From Coriobacteriia bacterium (GTDB lineage: Bacteria; Actinomycetota; Coriobacteriia; Coriobacteriales; QAMH01), in contig QAMH01000007.1 of assembly GCA_003149935.1 (NCBI GenBank), positions 1 through 64,000 on the forward strand: 64,000 nucleotides of DNA. Direction: 5' to 3'. Both the position numbers and the translations under genes were made by a program. Below, piece after piece: positions 1 to 8,623 of the stretch; positions within the stretch are counted from its first letter, which is position 1, and every line of letters begins with the position of its first letter. Below the pieces are notes generated by a model. The model saw only the letters and a program-made list of their open reading frames with translations. It was not told where the DNA came from and did not search any database.

Positions 1-38
1 GGGGGTTCTGTCACGTCCATGGACGTGACAGAACCCCC
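1..38. repeat. Perfect 38-bp palindrome
   Basis: Bases 1-19 are the exact reverse complement of bases 20-38, centred on CCATGG, with G5 and C5 ends. It can form a very stable hairpin or cruciform. No T-run follows, so a terminator role for a gene left of the window is only possible. The window starts here, so the element may be longer. Confidence 0.75.
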
Positions 39-112
39 GTCCCCGCTGTCACCCCCGCCCCATTAATTCTTCGCGTGAAATACAAACACGCGCGCGTGTT
101 CGGGTGATACCC

Positions 113-118
113 TATACT
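113..118 (+). promoter_or_regulatory. Candidate -10 box of the glycosyltransferase gene
   Basis: TATACT lies 59 nt upstream of the chosen ATG at 177. No convincing -35 box is seen at 16-18 nt upstream, so this is a tentative promoter. Confidence 0.3.
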
Positions 119-176
119 AGTTGTGCCAAATGGCCCTGATGCCTTGCAAAACGTAGTCCGAGGAGAGACGTCTCGC

Positions 177-1430
177 ATGAACCTGAATCCGGCAATCGTT
201 ATTCCCACGTACTGGTGTGGGCGCAGGTCAACGCATTCGATTAATCGCGGTGTCGTGTACGACCACATGACTCCAATCGATCAGCCGGGTGAGCTGCCCC
301 GTTGCCTTGAGTCGCTGCGTCACGTCGTCGGCGTCGATCGCATCATCTTGCTTGTCGCAGCCGAGCCGGGCGTCGAGAACCAGGCGTCCGAGCGCGTGCG
401 TGCCATCACCGATCATTTCATGGATCTCAACATCGTGGTCATCGGTGATGCCGAGATGCGCCTCATCCACCGCCGTTTCGAGCAGGTCGGCGTGGGCGAG
501 TACAAGGGCGCGGCCTGTCTCACGGGCTACGGCGCCATCCGCAACCTCGGTCTCATCGTTGCCTCGATTTTCGGCCACGATACGGTCGTGTTCATCGATG
601 ACGACGAGGTCATTCCCAATGCGGATTTCCTCGAGCGCGCGATGCATGGCATTGCCTGCAAGACTCCGACGGGATCGATTATCACGGCCAAGACGGGCTT
701 CTTCTACGATAGCTACGATAGCCCCAAGGCTCCCGAGGACGTGCCCTGGTACGATCGCTTCTGGAACAAGGCAGCCGATTTCAACGATTACATCGACGGT
801 GCGTTGAGGGGCCCGCGCCTGAGCCGGTCCAACGTATGCTGCGGCGGCTGCATGGTGCTGCACGCAGATTCGTATGGCAGCATCGCCTTCGACCCGTGGA
901 TTGCCCGCGGCGAGGATCTCGACTACCTCATCAACGCACGCATGTACGGCAATGACGTCTGGTTCGACAACCAGTTCAGCTTGCTGCACCTCCCGCCCGA
1001 GGGCTCGCAACACTCAAGCCGCTTCGAGCAGGATGTCTATCGCTGGTTCTACGAGGTGCGTAAGATCGAGTTTGCCAAGACGCAGATCGACCTCATGCAA
1101 ATCACACCTTCGACGCTCGACCCCTACCCTGGCCCGTGGCTCGACCCGTCCATTCATCGCCGTGCGCGCTTTACCGCGTATCTGCGCGCCATCGGCCATA
1201 AGGAGCATGCCGAGTACTTCCGCATTGGCAACAAGACCATCAAGAATGCCGGCGAGTTTGCGCGCGAGAACTGCGCCAACTATTTCGAGCTGCAGCATCA
1301 GTGGCCCAACATCGTACGCGCCATGTGGTCCAATTCGGCGCTTGCCACGCAGCTTGGCACGAGCGGCCTGCAGAGTTCGTCCGCAAGTTATACGAGCCGC
1401 TTCTCAGCAGTTACGGCCGAGCAAGAGTAA
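177..1430 (+). CDS. Glycosyltransferase family 2-like protein
   Basis: A 417-residue protein that opens with NPAIVIPTYW, the usual first beta-strand of GT-A glycosyltransferases. It carries VVFIDDDEVIPN near residue 145, a DXD-type motif for a metal-bound nucleotide sugar, and later CCGGCMVLH and RGEDLDYLINARMYG, resembling the acceptor-side ED motif of family 2. No membrane segment or signal peptide is evident, so it probably works in the cytosol, perhaps on cell-surface glycan; donor and acceptor are unknown. The ATG at 177 is chosen because AGGAGAG lies 9 nt upstream; an in-frame ATG at 123 has no ribosome site. It ends 27 nt before the sensor kinase gene, so the two may be co-transcribed. 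Confidence 0.65.
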   Translation: MNLNPAIVIPTYWCGRRSTHSINRGVVYDHMTPIDQPGELPRCLESLRHVVGVDRIILLVAAEPGVENQASERVRAITDHFMDLNIVVIGDAEMRLIHRRFEQVGVGEYKGAACLTGYGAIRNLGLIVASIFGHDTVVFIDDDEVIPNADFLERAMHGIACKTPTGSIITAKTGFFYDSYDSPKAPEDVPWYDRFWNKAADFNDYIDGALRGPRLSRSNVCCGGCMVLHADSYGSIAFDPWIARGEDLDYLINARMYGNDVWFDNQFSLLHLPPEGSQHSSRFEQDVYRWFYEVRKIEFAKTQIDLMQITPSTLDPYPGPWLDPSIHRRARFTAYLRAIGHKEHAEYFRIGNKTIKNAGEFARENCANYFELQHQWPNIVRAMWSNSALATQLGTSGLQSSSASYTSRFSAVTAEQE

Positions 1431-1457
1431 GTACCTGCGCACGGAAGAGGCAAAGCG

Positions 1458-2849
1458 ATGGACGTGCAAAAAGTAGCAGGCTACACCATGCTCATCGTGT
1501 GCTATATCGTTTTCAGCCTCTTTGCGATCATGGGCATCGTCTTCTACGACGATGTTTCGCCGTGGGTGGCGCTTGTCGCCAGCATCGCCATGTTCGTGCT
1601 CACGATTATCGGGCTGCGCTCGGCGGGCTCTTCCGACCACGCCCGCGCTCGGCAGTCCAACCAGACGCTCGACCTCGCGAGCAAGACGGTCACCTTCATG
1701 CGTCAGGGTCTCGATGCCGATTCCGCCCAGGCGGTATGTGAGTTGCTGCTACCGGCAGCCACGGCCGATGCCGTCGCCATCACCAACCGCGAGCGTGTCT
1801 TGGGCTTTTCGGGCCTCGACCGCGAGAATCACCTGCCCAACTCGCCCATCCAGACGATGAGCACGTACATGACGCTCGAGGATGGCATCACGCGCGTCCT
1901 CGAGACCTCGGGGGCCGTGGGCTTCAGCCGCGAATCGGGCAAGCTCAAGGCGGGTATCGTCGTCGCGCTTATCGTCAACAAGCGCATCGTCGGTGCGCTC
2001 AAGTTCTACTATCGCTATCCTCATAGCCTGGGCGAGAACCAGAAGGCCATCGCAGAGGGCTTTGCCCAGCTGCTCTCCACGCAGCTCTCGCTTTCCTATC
2101 TGCAGCAGCAGACCGAGCTTGCTGCGCGCATGGAACTCAAGGCCATGCAGGCGCAGATCAACCCGCATTTCCTCTTCAACACCCTCAACACCATCGCCTC
2201 GGTTACGCGAACCGACCCCGTCAAGGCGCGCGTCATGTTGCGCGAATTCGCGACCTACTATCGCCGCATGCTCGAGAACTCCGAGGACTTCATTCCCCTG
2301 GCCAAGGAGGTCGAGCAGACCGAGCGTTACCTTATGTTTCAGAACGCGCGTTTTGGCGACGACGCTATCACGCTGCATGTCGACATCGAGCCTGGTCTCG
2401 AAATGCTCAAGATGCCGTCGTTCATGTTGCAACCTCTTGTCGAGAACGCCGTCGGCCATGGTCGGCGCGATGACGGAACGCCTCTCAACATCACCATCAA
2501 GGCATACCGCACGTCAGATAGCGTCACGATCTCGGTATCCGATGACGGCGTGGGCATAGAGCCCGAGCGTCTCGAGAACCTTCTCGACCGCGAGTCGGAG
2601 ACGGGCATGGGCATCGCGCTCAAGAACGTCAACGCGCGCCTCAAGGCTTTCTTTGGCGCGATATCCGGCCTCTACATCGATTCGGAGTACGGGAAGGGCA
2701 CGACTGTGTACCTCAACCTATACGATGCCCTCGTTGACCAGAGTATCGACATCAGCGACGATGAGGTCGGCGGCAACTCTGCCCCCGCGCTCGAATCGTC
2801 TGCTCTCAAAGCTTCAGCCGAGGCCCATGATTTGCAGGATATTATCTAG
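1458..2849 (+). CDS. LytS/YehU-type sensor histidine kinase
   Basis: A 463-residue membrane kinase. Two hydrophobic segments lie at about residues 7-28 and 34-53, followed by a GAF-like sensor region (about 80-215). The His_kinase domain carries AQINPHFLFNTLNT, whose His is the likely phosphorylation site, and then an HATPase_c domain with LVENAVGHG (N box) and DDGVGIEPE (G1 box). This is the LytS family rather than the HisKA family. It probably phosphorylates the LytTR regulator encoded 72 nt downstream. The signal is unknown. The ATG at 1458 has GGAAGAGG upstream. The C-terminal 35 residues are a variable acidic tail. Confidence 0.88.
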   Translation: MDVQKVAGYTMLIVCYIVFSLFAIMGIVFYDDVSPWVALVASIAMFVLTIIGLRSAGSSDHARARQSNQTLDLASKTVTFMRQGLDADSAQAVCELLLPAATADAVAITNRERVLGFSGLDRENHLPNSPIQTMSTYMTLEDGITRVLETSGAVGFSRESGKLKAGIVVALIVNKRIVGALKFYYRYPHSLGENQKAIAEGFAQLLSTQLSLSYLQQQTELAARMELKAMQAQINPHFLFNTLNTIASVTRTDPVKARVMLREFATYYRRMLENSEDFIPLAKEVEQTERYLMFQNARFGDDAITLHVDIEPGLEMLKMPSFMLQPLVENAVGHGRRDDGTPLNITIKAYRTSDSVTISVSDDGVGIEPERLENLLDRESETGMGIALKNVNARLKAFFGAISGLYIDSEYGKGTTVYLNLYDALVDQSIDISDDEVGGNSAPALESSALKASAEAHDLQDII

Positions 2850-2885
2850 CCCATGTATTATTCGCACGCGTACATCGTTTGATGT

Positions 2886-2891
2886 TAGAAT
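2886..2891 (+). promoter_or_regulatory. Candidate -10 box of the LytTR regulator gene
   Basis: TAGAAT lies 31 nt upstream of the ATG at 2922, in the only gap between kinase and regulator genes. The -35 region is weak (TTCGCA with 19-nt spacing), so the regulator may also depend on read-through from the kinase gene. Confidence 0.3.
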
Positions 2892-2921
2892 CAAGGGAAC
2901 GATGCACAAAGGAGACACTCT

Positions 2922-3635
2922 ATGCTCAAAGCCATAATTGTTGATGACGAAGCATCCGCGCGCTCTGATCTGCGCTTTCTTCTTGATGAAACCGGCGAAG
3001 TCGAAGTTGCCGCCGAGGCGACCAACGTGCGCGAGGCCATCGAGCAGCTTAAGGAGGTCGGCGCCGACATCATATTCCTCGACGTGAACATGCCAGGCGT
3101 TGACGGCCTGCAGCTTGCAGAAGCCTTAAACGAGCTCAAGTATCCGCCCTACATCATTTTCGTGACCGCGTACAGCGAGTTTGCCGTCAAGGCGTTCGAG
3201 GTAAACGCGACCGATTACCTGGTAAAGCCGGTTGAGACCGATCGCCTCATACAGGCAATCAGCAAGGTCAAGCAGCTCATCACCGCGCAGGGCCGCTCTA
3301 CCACCAACGAGCGCATCCCCGTCGAGAAGGGCGGCAAGAAGCTGCTCATTCCCGCCAGCAAGATTCACTTCATCATGGCGAAGGACGACTACTCCTACCT
3401 GCACACCGAGAACGACCGCTATCTCTCGACGGTCTCGCTTGCCCAGCTCGAGGCCAAGCTCGAGCCGCTCGGTTTCTTCCGCGTACACCGTCGTTACCTT
3501 GTGAACCTCGCATGCGTGAACGAGGTCGATCCTGTCAGCGGTGGCACCTTGTTGCTCACGCTCAGCGGCGAGGACGAGCAGATTCCCGTATCGCGCCGAC
3601 GCGTCTCCTCTCTCAAGAAGGCGCTCGGTCTGTAA
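2922..3635 (+). CDS. LytTR-family response regulator
   Basis: A 237-residue regulator. The receiver domain (1-115) shows the acidic pocket VDDE, phospho-acceptor Asp54 in FLDVNMPGVDG and the conserved Lys102 in DYLVKPVE. The C-terminal LytTR DNA-binding domain (about 130-235) contains KIHFIMAKDDYSYLHT and FFRVHRRYLVNL, typical of the AgrA/LytR beta fold. It is the likely partner of the LytS-type kinase just upstream. Targets in such systems are often cell-envelope or metabolite-uptake genes, but no binding repeats were identified here. AGGAG precedes the start by a normal distance. Confidence 0.92.
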   Translation: MLKAIIVDDEASARSDLRFLLDETGEVEVAAEATNVREAIEQLKEVGADIIFLDVNMPGVDGLQLAEALNELKYPPYIIFVTAYSEFAVKAFEVNATDYLVKPVETDRLIQAISKVKQLITAQGRSTTNERIPVEKGGKKLLIPASKIHFIMAKDDYSYLHTENDRYLSTVSLAQLEAKLEPLGFFRVHRRYLVNLACVNEVDPVSGGTLLLTLSGEDEQIPVSRRRVSSLKKALGL

Positions 3636-3641
3636 TTCTTC

Positions 3642-3680
3642 AAGTGGGACAAATGGACAGGTCATTTGTCCCACTTTTTT
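3642..3680 (+). terminator. Rho-independent terminator after the LytTR gene
   Basis: A perfect 14-bp stem (3642-3655 with 3663-3676), a GACAGGT loop and a run of T at the 3' side. It should end the two-component transcript and isolate purM. Confidence 0.9.
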
Positions 3681-3690
3681 GCACTGACAG

Positions 3691-3721
3691 TGAGACACAT
3701 TGGACAGGTACATCTGTCTCA
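3691..3721 (+). promoter_or_regulatory. Second hairpin in the purM leader
   Basis: TGAGACACAT (3691-3700) pairs with ATCTGTCTCA (3712-3721) with one mismatch. It begins right after the preceding terminator, shares its GGACAGGT loop core and ends 22 nt before the purM ATG. No long T-run follows, so it may be a leader structure rather than a terminator. Confidence 0.45.
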
Positions 3722-3742
3722 TTCCACAAGAGGAGCGACTAC

Positions 3743-4792
3743 ATGGCTGAGCAGATTACGTATAAGGATGCCGGCGTCGACATTGACGAGGGCGCCCGCG
3801 CCGTCGATGCGATTCGCGCGAGCGTGAAGTCGACGTATCGTCCCGAGGTCATCGGCGATATCGGCGGATTCGGCGGTCTGTTCTCTGCCGCTGCGCTCAA
3901 AGAGATGGATGATCCCATTCTCGTGAGCGGCACGGATGGTGTTGGCACCAAGCTCGCCCTAGCGCAGATGGCCGGCAAGCACGATACCGTCGGCATAGAC
4001 TTGGTCGCCATGTGCGTCAACGACGTTCTGGCTTGTGGCGCGGAGCCGCTGTTTTTCCTCGACTACGTCGCTATCGGCAAGCTGAGGAGCGAGCACATCG
4101 CGCAGGTGGTGGGCGGCATCGCAGAGGGCTGCCGTCAGGCGGGCTGTGCGCTCATCGGCGGCGAGATGGCGGAGCATCCCGGCGTCATGGATCCTGACGA
4201 TTACGATCTCTCGGGCTTCTGCGTAGGCGTGGTCGATCGTCCCAAGATGCTCAACCCCGCTGACGTCACCGAGGGTGACGTCATTCTGGGCCTTGCCTCG
4301 ACGGGCATTCACTCCAACGGCTTTTCGCTCGTACGTCGCGCCGTCACCGAGGTCATGGGCATCGACGAGCTTACGGTCGAGCGTGACAAGCTCGATGGCG
4401 TATCCGTGCTCGACGCTCTGCTCGCTCCGACGCGCATCTACGTCAAGTCCATCCTGGAGCTGCGCCGTGCGGTGCCCCAGATTCACGCCGTTGCGCACAT
4501 TACCGGCGGCGGCATCACCGAAAACCTCAACCGTGCTCTCAACGACCATGTGGACGCGCAGGTTGACGAGGGCACGTGGACGCAGCCGCCCATCATCGAC
4601 TTCGTGGTCGAGAAGGCGGGTCTGTCTCGCACCGAGGCGCTCAAGACCTTCAACTGCGGTATCGGCATGTGCGTGATTTGTCCGCCCGAGGTGGAGGAGG
4701 CCGCAATTAAGCAGCTTAAGTCCACCGGCGAGAAGGTCTTCAAGATCGGGACGATAATCCCCGGCGATGGGAAGGTCGTGTATCGTGGCTAA
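3743..4792 (+). CDS. purM: Phosphoribosylformylglycinamidine cyclo-ligase
   Basis: AIR synthetase, converting FGAM plus ATP to aminoimidazole ribotide in purine synthesis. The 349-residue length fits the family. Hallmarks are SGTDGVGTKL near residue 60, IDLVAMCVNDV, FFLDYVA, LIGGEMAEHPG, the STGIHSNGFSLVR loop and HITGGGITENL. An upstream in-frame extension to 3512 overlaps the LytTR gene and is rejected; the ATG at 3743 has AGAGGAGC in front and gives the standard N-terminus. purN follows after 7 nt, so purM-purN form an operon. Confidence 0.97.
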   Translation: MAEQITYKDAGVDIDEGARAVDAIRASVKSTYRPEVIGDIGGFGGLFSAAALKEMDDPILVSGTDGVGTKLALAQMAGKHDTVGIDLVAMCVNDVLACGAEPLFFLDYVAIGKLRSEHIAQVVGGIAEGCRQAGCALIGGEMAEHPGVMDPDDYDLSGFCVGVVDRPKMLNPADVTEGDVILGLASTGIHSNGFSLVRRAVTEVMGIDELTVERDKLDGVSVLDALLAPTRIYVKSILELRRAVPQIHAVAHITGGGITENLNRALNDHVDAQVDEGTWTQPPIIDFVVEKAGLSRTEALKTFNCGIGMCVICPPEVEEAAIKQLKSTGEKVFKIGTIIPGDGKVVYRG

Positions 4793-4799
4793 GGAACCC

Positions 4800-5375
4800 A
4801 TGAAGCTCGCCGTATTCATCTCGGGTACGGGCACGAACATGGTCGCCATCCACAACGCCATCAAGGCCGGCGAGCTGGACGCCACCATCGAGCTCATCGT
4901 CTCTTCGAACGATCACGCCAAGGGTATTCAGTACGCTCAAAACGAGGGGCTTGACCTGCTGGTTTTCACGCCTGCCGACTATGATGACCCCGAGGCGGTC
5001 GATGCGAGGATCGTCGAGGCCCTTAATGAGCGCGACATTGATTACGTCGCGATGGCCGGCTACATGCGCAAGGTCACGCCCGTGCTGCTCGATGCGTACC
5101 CCAATCGCGTCGTCAACCTCCATCCGGCATTGCTGCCGGCGCATCGAGGCGCCCACGCTATTCAGGATGCCTTCGAAGCGGGTGATGAGGTGACGGGAAT
5201 CACCATTCATTTTGCGAACGAGGAGTACGACAAGGGCCCAATTATCTTCCAACAGGAGGTCCCCGTGCTGCCTGACGACACGCTCGATGACCTCGAGACG
5301 CGCATTCATGCGGCCGAGCATGAATACTATCCCCAGGTCTTGCAGCGGATAGCCCAGGGCGAAGTCCAGGTCTGA
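4800..5375 (+). CDS. purN: Phosphoribosylglycinamide formyltransferase
   Basis: GAR transformylase using 10-formyl-tetrahydrofolate, an early purine step. The N-terminal VFISGTGTNM is the PurN nucleotide loop, and NLHPALLPAHRGAHA plus GITIHFANEEYDKGPII carry the catalytic Asn, His and Asp region. Length (191 residues) is normal. Start is ambiguous: ATG 4800 has AGGA only 4 nt upstream, whereas GTG 4785 has GGGAAGG 9 nt upstream, would add five residues and would overlap the purM stop. Confidence 0.95.
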   Translation: MKLAVFISGTGTNMVAIHNAIKAGELDATIELIVSSNDHAKGIQYAQNEGLDLLVFTPADYDDPEAVDARIVEALNERDIDYVAMAGYMRKVTPVLLDAYPNRVVNLHPALLPAHRGAHAIQDAFEAGDEVTGITIHFANEEYDKGPIIFQQEVPVLPDDTLDDLETRIHAAEHEYYPQVLQRIAQGEVQV

Positions 5376-5381
5376 TTTCAG

Positions 5382-5419
5382 TCCGAATTCACTCGGAGAC
5401 ATGTCGGATTTCACTCGGA
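5382..5419. repeat. Direct repeat pair between purN and the M23 gene
   Basis: Two 16-bp copies, TCCGAATTCACTCGGA (5382-5397) and TCGGATTTCACTCGGA (5404-5419), match at 14 of 16 positions. Their spacing is 22 bp, about two helical turns. They could be a regulator site for the peptidase gene at 5517 or part of the purN 3' end. Confidence 0.5.
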
Positions 5420-5516
5420 AAAAATCCGGTGATTCGACCATAAACGTTCGGCGATTTTGACAGATTCGCGGTGCATCATCTTTCCCGGAAAGCCGAGGTG
5501 GAAGGAGGTGCTCACC

Positions 5517-6677
5517 ATGAACCGAACCAACGGCCCACTCACAAGCAAGCTTAGACGAGCGCGTCACGGCGTCCGCATTACGCGAGGCTCGAGTTCCTCC
5601 TCACTCGCTCACGCACGCGTGGCTCGTATCGTCTGCGCCCTATCCCTTGTCTCCCTATGCATCGTGTTCATGGCGCAGCCGGCCCTCGCAGCGACTTGGC
5701 CCATATCCACCTCGGCGCTTTCCGCAACGCTCGCGTTTCATCAGTCCTATTCGGCCGGGAGTAATAGCTATGTACATAGCGGCATCGACATACCCGCGTC
5801 TGCCGGTTTGCAGATAATCTCACCGCTTGCTGGGACGGTACGTTTTACCGGCGCCGTACCGTCCGGCGACTCACGAACGGGCGGCACGTCATCAGACAAG
5901 ACGATGAACGCCGTTTCCATAGAGCTCAGCGACGGCCGCACCGTTACCCTCATGCCCTTTGCATCCATAGATGTACGGGAAGGCCAGACAGTTGCGGAAG
6001 GAGCTCCTCTCGGTACCCTGGCCGCATCGGGTGACGTCTCGACGTCTGCAACGCACCTGCACATGGGCTACAAGCAGGGCTCACGCTATCTTGACCCGAT
6101 GTTGCTCTTCGGTATGGCAGGCGATGCACCAGGCGGCGCTGCGGCAGCGCAGTCAGCTGCAGAGGTGCTCGACGCGAGTGCGTCCATGCCCCTGGCGAGC
6201 GCCGAGGCAGCGCCCTCTGTTGGCGAGTCCGCAAGCCCCTCTGCACATCTCGAGCAGCCTGGCATCATCAGCGTACCCGAAGAATCGACCATCACGAGCA
6301 GCGAGTCCTTTGGGGCGATCGAGACGGGCGATTACGAGCTCACGCCGCAGGACGCTCCTGCACCAGCAGGCTTTCTCGTGGATGCGCTCGGCTGGCTCGG
6401 CGATGCATGCACGGGTCAGTTCGTGGGGATGGTAGAGGCGCTCTTCGGCGTCTCGTGCAGCAAGGAAATGGCCCTCGCTGTTCTGTTTGCGGCAATGGGC
6501 GCGCTCCTCCTCGCATGTGTTGCCTGTGTCAGGCGCCACCGGTCACAGCTGCAGAATCGTTTGCATACCTGGAAAGATTCCTTGTCATTGCCCGATGGAG
6601 GTGGTAGCATGCAAAAGTTATTTCCTGCTTCGGGCGCAGCCTTCATGTCCCGAAGCCGCATAGCCCAGAGGAGGTGA
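5517..6677 (+). CDS. M23-family metallopeptidase, membrane-anchored
   Basis: A 386-residue exported protein with a long positively charged N-terminus and a signal or anchor segment ending about residue 57 (AQPALA). The M23 (LytM-like) domain follows, with zinc ligands in HSGIDI and HLHMG. A long Ala/Ser/Pro/Glu-rich stretch leads to a C-terminal membrane helix (about 318-340) and a basic tail. It probably cuts peptidoglycan cross-bridges or acts as a LytM-type activator. The ATG at 5517 is supported by AGGAGGT 7 nt upstream; an ATG at 5457 lacks one. It ends only 4 nt before rpsF, but the ribosomal genes probably also have their own promoter. Confidence 0.8.
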   Translation: MNRTNGPLTSKLRRARHGVRITRGSSSSSLAHARVARIVCALSLVSLCIVFMAQPALAATWPISTSALSATLAFHQSYSAGSNSYVHSGIDIPASAGLQIISPLAGTVRFTGAVPSGDSRTGGTSSDKTMNAVSIELSDGRTVTLMPFASIDVREGQTVAEGAPLGTLAASGDVSTSATHLHMGYKQGSRYLDPMLLFGMAGDAPGGAAAAQSAAEVLDASASMPLASAEAAPSVGESASPSAHLEQPGIISVPEESTITSSESFGAIETGDYELTPQDAPAPAGFLVDALGWLGDACTGQFVGMVEALFGVSCSKEMALAVLFAAMGALLLACVACVRRHRSQLQNRLHTWKDSLSLPDGGGSMQKLFPASGAAFMSRSRIAQRR

Positions 6678-6681
6678 CCAC

Positions 6682-6993
6682 ATGAAGGCTTACGAACTGC
6701 TGTTTTTTGTCGACCCGTCTATCGACGAGGAGACGCGCCTTGCAACGAGCAAGCGTATCGATACCGCGATTACCGAGCAAGGCGGCAAGGTGAGCAACGT
6801 TGAGGATTGGGGTAAGCGCAAGCTTGCGTACGAGATCAACGGTCTTGCCGAAGGCGATTACACTCTCATCGATTTCGAGGCTGATCCCACTGCAATTGCA
6901 GAGCTCGACCGCGTGCTCCACATCATGGACGCTGTCCAGCGTTACATGATCACGCGTCGCAACGGTGAGGCAGCTTCGGTTGAGAGCGCGTAA
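6682..6993 (+). CDS. rpsF: 30S ribosomal protein S6
   Basis: A 103-residue S6, beginning MKAYELLFFVDPS, with WGKRKLAYEINGLAEGDY and ending in the region that packs against S18 (VQRYMITRR). It heads the conserved rpsF-ssb-rpsR-rplI block. A good AGAGGAGG ribosome site precedes the ATG. Confidence 0.98.
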   Translation: MKAYELLFFVDPSIDEETRLATSKRIDTAITEQGGKVSNVEDWGKRKLAYEINGLAEGDYTLIDFEADPTAIAELDRVLHIMDAVQRYMITRRNGEAASVESA

Positions 6994-7032
6994 AGCACGG
7001 CTTTTGCGCTCGGCTGAAAGGAACGATTTAAC

Positions 7033-7539
7033 ATGAGCATCAACAGGGTAATGATTTCTGGCAATCTCACGCGTGATGCCGAGCTGAGGACCACTCCTTC
7101 GGGGACGTCCATCCTGAGCTTCGGCGTTGCGGTCAACGATCGTCGTCGCAACGCGAACGGTGAGTGGGAAGACTACGCGAATTTCATCGATTGTACGATG
7201 TTCGGTCGTCGTGCCGAGGCGCTTGCACAGTACCTCACCAAGGGCGTCAAGGTGGCCATTGAAGGTAGGCTGCACTACAGCTCCTGGGAGGATCGCAATT
7301 CTGGCCAGCGAAGGAGCAAGGTCGACGTGACCGTCGACGAGCTCGAGTTCATGTCATCGCGCAACGGTGGCGGCCAGGGTGGCTATGATGCAGGCGGCAA
7401 TTACGGCGGCGGCAACAACTACGGTGGCCAGAATGCCGGCGGCAACTATGGCAACCAGTCCTATCAGCAACCGCAGGGGAACGTCGTCCCGGAGCCTCCG
7501 ACTCCGAGTGCCTATGACGACAGCGACATTCCCTTCTAG
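7033..7539 (+). CDS. ssb: Single-stranded DNA-binding protein
   Basis: A 168-residue SSB. The OB-fold (1-110) shows NRVMISGNLTRDAELR and the WEDYANFIDCTMFGRRAE core. A Gly/Asn/Gln-rich flexible linker follows and ends in the DDSDIPF tip that recruits replication and repair partners. Placement between rpsF and rpsR is the conserved bacterial order. Confidence 0.98.
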   Translation: MSINRVMISGNLTRDAELRTTPSGTSILSFGVAVNDRRRNANGEWEDYANFIDCTMFGRRAEALAQYLTKGVKVAIEGRLHYSSWEDRNSGQRRSKVDVTVDELEFMSSRNGGGQGGYDAGGNYGGGNNYGGQNAGGNYGNQSYQQPQGNVVPEPPTPSAYDDSDIPF

Positions 7540-7574
7540 ACACTATCGCATTCAAGAATCAGTGAGGAGGAACC

Positions 7575-7835
7575 ATGGCTGATTACGCTCGCGCACCGCG
7601 TCGCAAGTATTGCCCCTTCTGCAAGGACAAGGTCGAGTTCATCGACTACAAGGACGCTCAGACGCTGCGCCGCTACATCACCGATCGTGGCAAGATCAAG
7701 TCCCGCCGCGTGACGGGTGTGTGCACCCAGCATCAGCATGAGCTCGCGACCGCTATCAAGCGTGCTCGTGAGATGGCTCTGCTGCCCTACACCGTGAAGA
7801 TCGTTTCCGGTAGCGGTGGCCGCAGGAATCGCTAG
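7575..7835 (+). CDS. rpsR: 30S ribosomal protein S18
   Basis: An 86-residue S18 with [28 protein letters not shown] and the [26 protein letters not shown] core. The CxxC and later Cys suggest the zinc-binding form. A strong GAGGAGG lies before the ATG. Confidence 0.98.
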   Translation: MADYARAPRRKYCPFCKDKVEFIDYKDAQTLRRYITDRGKIKSRRVTGVCTQHQHELATAIKRAREMALLPYTVKIVSGSGGRRNR

Positions 7836-7963
7836 TGCATCTTCATGCACGAACTGGTCGGGCGTCATAGCGACGCTTGGTCAGGCCCGCATTCGGGCAA
7901 TGAGGCGCGTACATATATGTAAGCAGTCCTGCGCCATAGCGGGACATAGAGAAGGTTAGAAAC

Positions 7964-8536
7964 ATGAAAGTTATTCTGCTGAAGGAACTCAAGGGCCGTG
8001 GTGGCGAGGGCGACGTCGTGGATGTCGCTCAGGGTTACGCGGTGAACTACCTGCTTCCGCAGGGCATCGCAATTGAGGCCACCAAGGGCGAGCTCAAGCA
8101 GCTCGAGCAGCGTCGCCACAACATCGAGAAGCGCGAGCTTGCTCGTACCACCGACGCAAACGTGCTCAAGAACGCCCTCGACGGCAAGACCGTCAAGGTT
8201 TACGCCCGCGTCGGTGAGGAGGGCCAGCTCTTCGGCTCCATCACGACCGCCATGCTTGCCGAGGCCATTCTCGAGCAGCTCGGCGTTACGGTCGATCGCA
8301 AGAAGATCGATCTGGGCAAGGCCATCAAGACGGCTGGCAAGCACGAGTTCACCGTTTCGGTGTACCGCGACATCAAGGCTACGCTCGAGGTCAACGTCGT
8401 GAGCGATGACGACTCGATCGAGATCGTCGAGACGATTGAGGAGCGCCTGGAAGACGAGCCCGAGCTTCCCGCTGGCGACGAAGAGGTCGTCGAGGAGACC
8501 GAGGCTGTTGCCGAGGTTGCCGAAGACGCCGAGTAA
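7964..8536 (+). CDS. rplI: 50S ribosomal protein L9 with long acidic tail
   Basis: The N-terminal domain (MKVILLKELKGRGGEGDVV, then GYAVNYLLPQG) and the C-terminal RNA-binding domain are typical of L9. The protein has 190 residues against about 150 usually; the extra part from about residue 150 is a Glu/Asp/Val-rich tail. It closes the rpsF block; a terminator follows. Confidence 0.97.
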   Translation: MKVILLKELKGRGGEGDVVDVAQGYAVNYLLPQGIAIEATKGELKQLEQRRHNIEKRELARTTDANVLKNALDGKTVKVYARVGEEGQLFGSITTAMLAEAILEQLGVTVDRKKIDLGKAIKTAGKHEFTVSVYRDIKATLEVNVVSDDDSIEIVETIEERLEDEPELPAGDEEVVEETEAVAEVAEDAE

Positions 8537-8563
8537 TCTCACGCGGCATAGGTTTTGCACGAG

Positions 8564-8593
8564 GGGCGGGTCGTAGGCTCGCCCTTTGTTTTT
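8564..8593 (+). terminator. Terminator after rplI
   Basis: GGGCGGGTC (8564-8572) pairs with GGCTCGCCC (8576-8584), 9 bp with two G-U pairs, then TTTGTTTTT. It should end the ribosomal transcript. Confidence 0.85.
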
Positions 8594-8623
8594 CGAGAGA
8601 TGTAGCGAGTGGAAAGGCATATC

